This document shows positions 61,642-64,000 of a DNA stretch of 64,000 bases, one piece after another. The DNA is from JAMZMI01 sp047632435 (GTDB taxonomy: Bacteria > Bacteroidota > Bacteroidia > Cytophagales > Cyclobacteriaceae), in assembly GCA_047632435.1 (NCBI GenBank), contig JBLICU010000009.1:1-64000 (forward strand), given 5' to 3'. Position numbers and translations under genes: made by a program. Position 1 is the first letter of the stretch, and the number at the start of each line of letters is the position of its first letter. The notes beneath the pieces are model-generated. The model saw only the letters and a list, made by a program, of their open reading frames with translations. It was not told the origin of the DNA and made no database searches.

Positions 61642-62268
61642 ATGTTAAAATCAATCATATCTTGTTTAGCACTATTTCTGGTCTCCTTGATAGGAATAGC
61701 CCAAATAAAACTCAATCCCTCTTACACTTATTTGAAAGATGGCAAGGAAGTGGGATATAATAAAGGACTGAAACTGCTGCAATCCGGTGATTATGTGGCA
61801 GATGTATCAGACACCAATAGAACGGTTAAAATCACAAAGCCAAAAAGTCTTGAAGTTGGAGATCCCTTTCCATTTGAATCCATGACTGACCTCAAAGGAA
61901 AAGTGATCACACCAAATGATCTCAAGGGAAAAATTGTGGTCATCAATTATTGGTTTATCGGTTGCCGCCCATGTGTCATGGAAATTCCGGAGCTAAATGA
62001 GATCGTCCATTCTTTTGCGGATCAAGAGGTTGTCTTTCTGGCCTTCGCCAATGAAATCGAACCAAAAGTCGCAGCATTTATTGAAAAAAAACCATTTGAT
62101 TACACCATCGTTCCAAACCAAATGACGGCCACACTCAACAAAGGAATCACTATCTTCCCGACACATATCTTCGTCAACGAGGAAGGAATTATCGAACAGC
62201 GATTCAGTGGATATTCCGAAGGTGTGGGTGATAAGATCTCCTCACGAATACAAAAAATGCTTAATTAA
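61642..62268 (+). CDS. TlpA/ResA-like thioredoxin-fold protein
   Basis: 208 residues. Signal peptide (ending GIAQI), an N-terminal ~25-70 region, then a thioredoxin fold with Cys108-Arg-Pro-Cys111 (WFIGCRPCVMEIPEL) and cis-Pro in IFPTHIFVNEEG. TlpA/ResA proteins reduce disulfides in the periplasm, for example during cytochrome c maturation. The CRPC active site is less common than CxPC with small residues, so redox properties may differ. The patatin gene starts 2 bp after its stop. Confidence 0.9.
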   Translation: MLKSIISCLALFLVSLIGIAQIKLNPSYTYLKDGKEVGYNKGLKLLQSGDYVADVSDTNRTVKITKPKSLEVGDPFPFESMTDLKGKVITPNDLKGKIVVINYWFIGCRPCVMEIPELNEIVHSFADQEVVFLAFANEIEPKVAAFIEKKPFDYTIVPNQMTATLNKGITIFPTHIFVNEEGIIEQRFSGYSEGVGDKISSRIQKMLN

Positions 62269-62270
62269 TT

Positions 62271-63158
62271 ATGTCGAAAAAAGTAGCACTGGTACTTTCC
62301 AGCGGAGGTGCAAGAGGCTTGGCGCATATTGGCGTTATCGAGGCTCTTCTCGAAAATGACTATGAGATTTCGTCCATCGCAGGAAGCTCCATCGGAGCTG
62401 TTGTAGGTGCGTTTTATGCCGCAGGAAAACTTGATGAATACAGGGAATGGGCAGTAGAACTTGATCGCCTCGATGTATTCAAACTGATTGACTTTACCTT
62501 TTCGGTTCAAGGCTTTGTGAAGGGAGAAAAGATCTTTAAAACTCTTGAAAAGATCATGCCTGATCAGAAAATCGAAGATCTTCGAATTCCGTATTGTGCA
62601 CTTGCTACAGACATTCAGGAAAAATGTGAAACAGTCTTCAACTCAGGTAGTATTTATCAAGCCATGAAAGCATCTGTGGCCATCCCAACGGTGATAAAAC
62701 CTGTGGCCATTAATGGGAAAAACTACATCGACGGAGGTGTAACTAACCCCATTCCCATTAGCCATGCAAAACGAACAGAAGGTGACATTCTGGTAGTTTC
62801 AAATGTAAATGCGATTATTCCCTACGTGAAAGTGATTCATGATGTGAGAAAGGAACGTAAAGAGACCGAAACCTACAATCAAAAAATTCAACAATTTGTA
62901 AATAAGTGGGGAAATCTTTTGCCTGGCAGTGGTACCGAGACAAAAAATAAATTGGGGTTTTTTGATATCCTCAACGAGTCCATAGACCTGATGCAGGACA
63001 AACTCACCTCGCTTATATTGGAAAAACACAAACCCGATATCTTGGTGAGTATCTCGAGAAATGCAGGAAGTACCTTTGATTTTTACAAAGCCAAAGAGCT
63101 TATCGAAGCAGGCAAAATTGCAGCCTTAGAGGCGATAAAAAAAGCACATAATGACTAG
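62271..63158 (+). CDS. Patatin-like phospholipase
   Basis: 295 residues. Oxyanion loop SSGGARGLAH (~10-19), nucleophile Ser40 in GSSIG, and Asp154 in YIDGGVTNPIP form the patatin Ser-Asp catalytic dyad. This family (also seen as RssA in bacteria) hydrolyses phospholipids or acts on acyl chains. No signal peptide, so cytoplasmic. The C-terminal ~200-295 is helical and looks like a regulatory extension. It follows the TlpA gene directly and overlaps the convergent gene by 4 bp. Confidence 0.92.
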   Translation: MSKKVALVLSSGGARGLAHIGVIEALLENDYEISSIAGSSIGAVVGAFYAAGKLDEYREWAVELDRLDVFKLIDFTFSVQGFVKGEKIFKTLEKIMPDQKIEDLRIPYCALATDIQEKCETVFNSGSIYQAMKASVAIPTVIKPVAINGKNYIDGGVTNPIPISHAKRTEGDILVVSNVNAIIPYVKVIHDVRKERKETETYNQKIQQFVNKWGNLLPGSGTETKNKLGFFDILNESIDLMQDKLTSLILEKHKPDILVSISRNAGSTFDFYKAKELIEAGKIAALEAIKKAHND

Positions 63159-63487
63159 TTATAAGACGGGATTCTGGTAGTCTTCTCGTAATGTAAAATA
63201 TCAAGCAGTGCATCTACCACATCCACTTTTTTAGAGAAAGGCATCAGACTTTTGTATTTCCCGGCAATCACTGCGGCCGTTTCCAACTGAAAGGTCAGTT
63301 CACCATGTTTTTTATGATTGGCCCTGTCGAAAATAACCACCTCCATTACAGAAGCATCCATACCTTCAAGGTAATTGCAGTTGAGTTTCCAATCAAGTGA
63401 ATCAGTGTCTTCACAGATTTTATTCAGGAGGTTTACCAGTGTGATTTCATCCATCAAAAAAGAATTTAGTGAATAAATAAATTTCAT
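63155..63487 (-). CDS. Small conserved hypothetical protein
   Basis: 110 residues, or 99 from the internal ATG at 63454 (MDEITLVNLLNKI). The alternation of beta strands and helices (CNYLEGMDASVMEVVIFD, HGELTFQLETAAVIAGKYK, KKVDVVDALLDILHYEK) suggests a compact soluble domain. I do not recognise the family. It is convergent with, and overlaps by 4 bp, the patatin gene. Confidence 0.6.
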   Translation of the reverse strand: MKFIYSLNSFLMDEITLVNLLNKICEDTDSLDWKLNCNYLEGMDASVMEVVIFDRANHKKHGELTFQLETAAVIAGKYKSLMPFSKKVDVVDALLDILHYEKTTRIPSYN

Positions 63488-63659
63488 AAAAGCCTAAATG
63501 GATATTTTCAATCAATTAAATGTGAATTTTTTCAATTCCGTCATTTTTGAAAAAATCTGCCAACTGATGATTTTTTAAAATATATTCGTCAACAAGCATG
63601 ACGAACATGGAATAAGTCGTTATTTTTCAATTGCTTTGAAAAATTGTTAACTAAATGAT

Positions 63660-64000
63660 ATGAAGACGAAAGAAGAGATTGTAGCAAATTGGTTGCCTCG
63701 CTACACAGGCAAACCACTCGAATACTTTGGTAAATATATTTTGCTGACCAATTTTAGAAACTATGTCGACATGTTTGCTGAGCTCCACGGCGTTGAAGTA
63801 AATGGCAATAATAACACCATGCAATCGGCGACAGCCGGACAAATCACGATAATCAATTTTGGTATGGGTAGTCCGAATGCCGCCACGGTGATGGACCTCC
63901 TAAGTGCGATAGAACCAAAGGCTGCCTTATTCCTTGGTAAATGCGGTGGTTTGAAACAGAAAAATCAGGTTGGTGATCTGATTCTGCCCATTGCGGCCAT
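63660..64000 (+). CDS. amn: AMP nucleosidase, N-terminal part (cut by window edge)
   Basis: 113 residues visible from the ATG at 63660 (MKTKEEIVANWLPRY), running off the window. It contains TGKPLEYFGKYILLTNFRNY and INFGMGSPNAATVMDLLSAI, GKCGGLKQKNQVGDLILP, where the phosphorylase-fold GMGSPNA and CGGL motifs fit AMP nucleosidase, which hydrolyses AMP to adenine and ribose 5-phosphate. The Bacteroidota form is ~255 residues and lacks the long E. coli N-terminal domain. The name is well supported, the end is missing. Confidence 0.85.
   Translation, partial: MKTKEEIVANWLPRYTGKPLEYFGKYILLTNFRNYVDMFAELHGVEVNGNNNTMQSATAGQITIINFGMGSPNAATVMDLLSAIEPKAALFLGKCGGLKQKNQVGDLILPIAA

Overview
The window looks like chromosomal DNA from a marine-type member of the Bacteroidota, most likely order Cytophagales. 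I base this on the AT-rich base composition, secreted proteins with type IX secretion (T9SS) C-terminal sorting domains, many Bacteroidota-only families (DUF4403, DUF4293, DUF1573, DUF2007/zinc-ribbon, FISUMP, the family mislabelled 'ABC transporter ATPase'), promoters of the Bacteroidota TTG-N17-20-TAnnTTTG type, and gene orders typical of the phylum (leucine dehydrogenase-nusB-YtxH-DUF1573-yajC-ybbR-coaE; truA-ABC exporter). No rRNA, IS element, prophage or CRISPR array was seen. The species was not identified.

Layout. 1-2.5 kb: minus-strand block of a small conserved protein and two Fe-S electron-transfer proteins. 2.56-3.1 kb: tRNA-Phe with a good promoter, followed by three tandem 107-109 bp units, each a tRNA-Phe 3'-half remnant plus a rho-independent terminator, then a perfect 26-bp palindrome. 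3.2-11.7 kb: three-gene operon for a secreted TPR-CHAT (caspase-like) protein, a PD40/OmpA cell-wall-anchoring protein and a large exported protein of unknown function. 11.7-13.4 kb: RluB-type pseudouridine synthase, ScpB and a DksA-like protein. 13.6-20 kb: lipoproteins (one DUF4403), a candidate small RNA and a WG-repeat exported protein. 20-25.1 kb: housekeeping minus-strand run from leucine dehydrogenase to CoaE. 25.2-28.2 kb: ABC exporter and Gfo/Idh/MocA oxidoreductase. 28.3-31.7 kb: accessory cluster of small orphan genes. 31.9-38.4 kb: MacB/FtsX-type permease, DUF5996, TMEM220-like, DUF3859 and a T9SS secreted protein. 38.6-43.7 kb: five overlapping minus-strand genes headed by truA, and divergent DUF4293. 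43.7-44.3 kb: MazEF-type toxin-antitoxin. 44.5-46.4 kb: htpG. 46.5-50.7 kb: T9SS subtilase, a HEXXHXXGXXH metallopeptidase lipoprotein and a NUMOD4/HNH-derived protein. 50.9-57.7 kb: aldose epimerase, MORN-like protein, acyltransferase, bile-acid:Na symporter family protein, glycogen branching enzyme and secreted EEP-fold hydrolase. 57.7-64 kb: giant FAD/Fe-S dehydrogenase, MntA-HepT toxin-antitoxin pair, TlpA-like thioredoxin, patatin and the start of AMP nucleosidase.

The most unusual items are the tRNA-Phe/terminator tandem repeats (similar in plan to the E. coli tyrT rtT repeats), the periplasmic CHAT-TPR operon with an OmpA-type anchor, a candidate ~125-nt small RNA near 16.9 kb, and a NUMOD4/HNH protein that has apparently lost its catalytic motif. 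All functional statements rest on reading motifs by eye; no database search was run.
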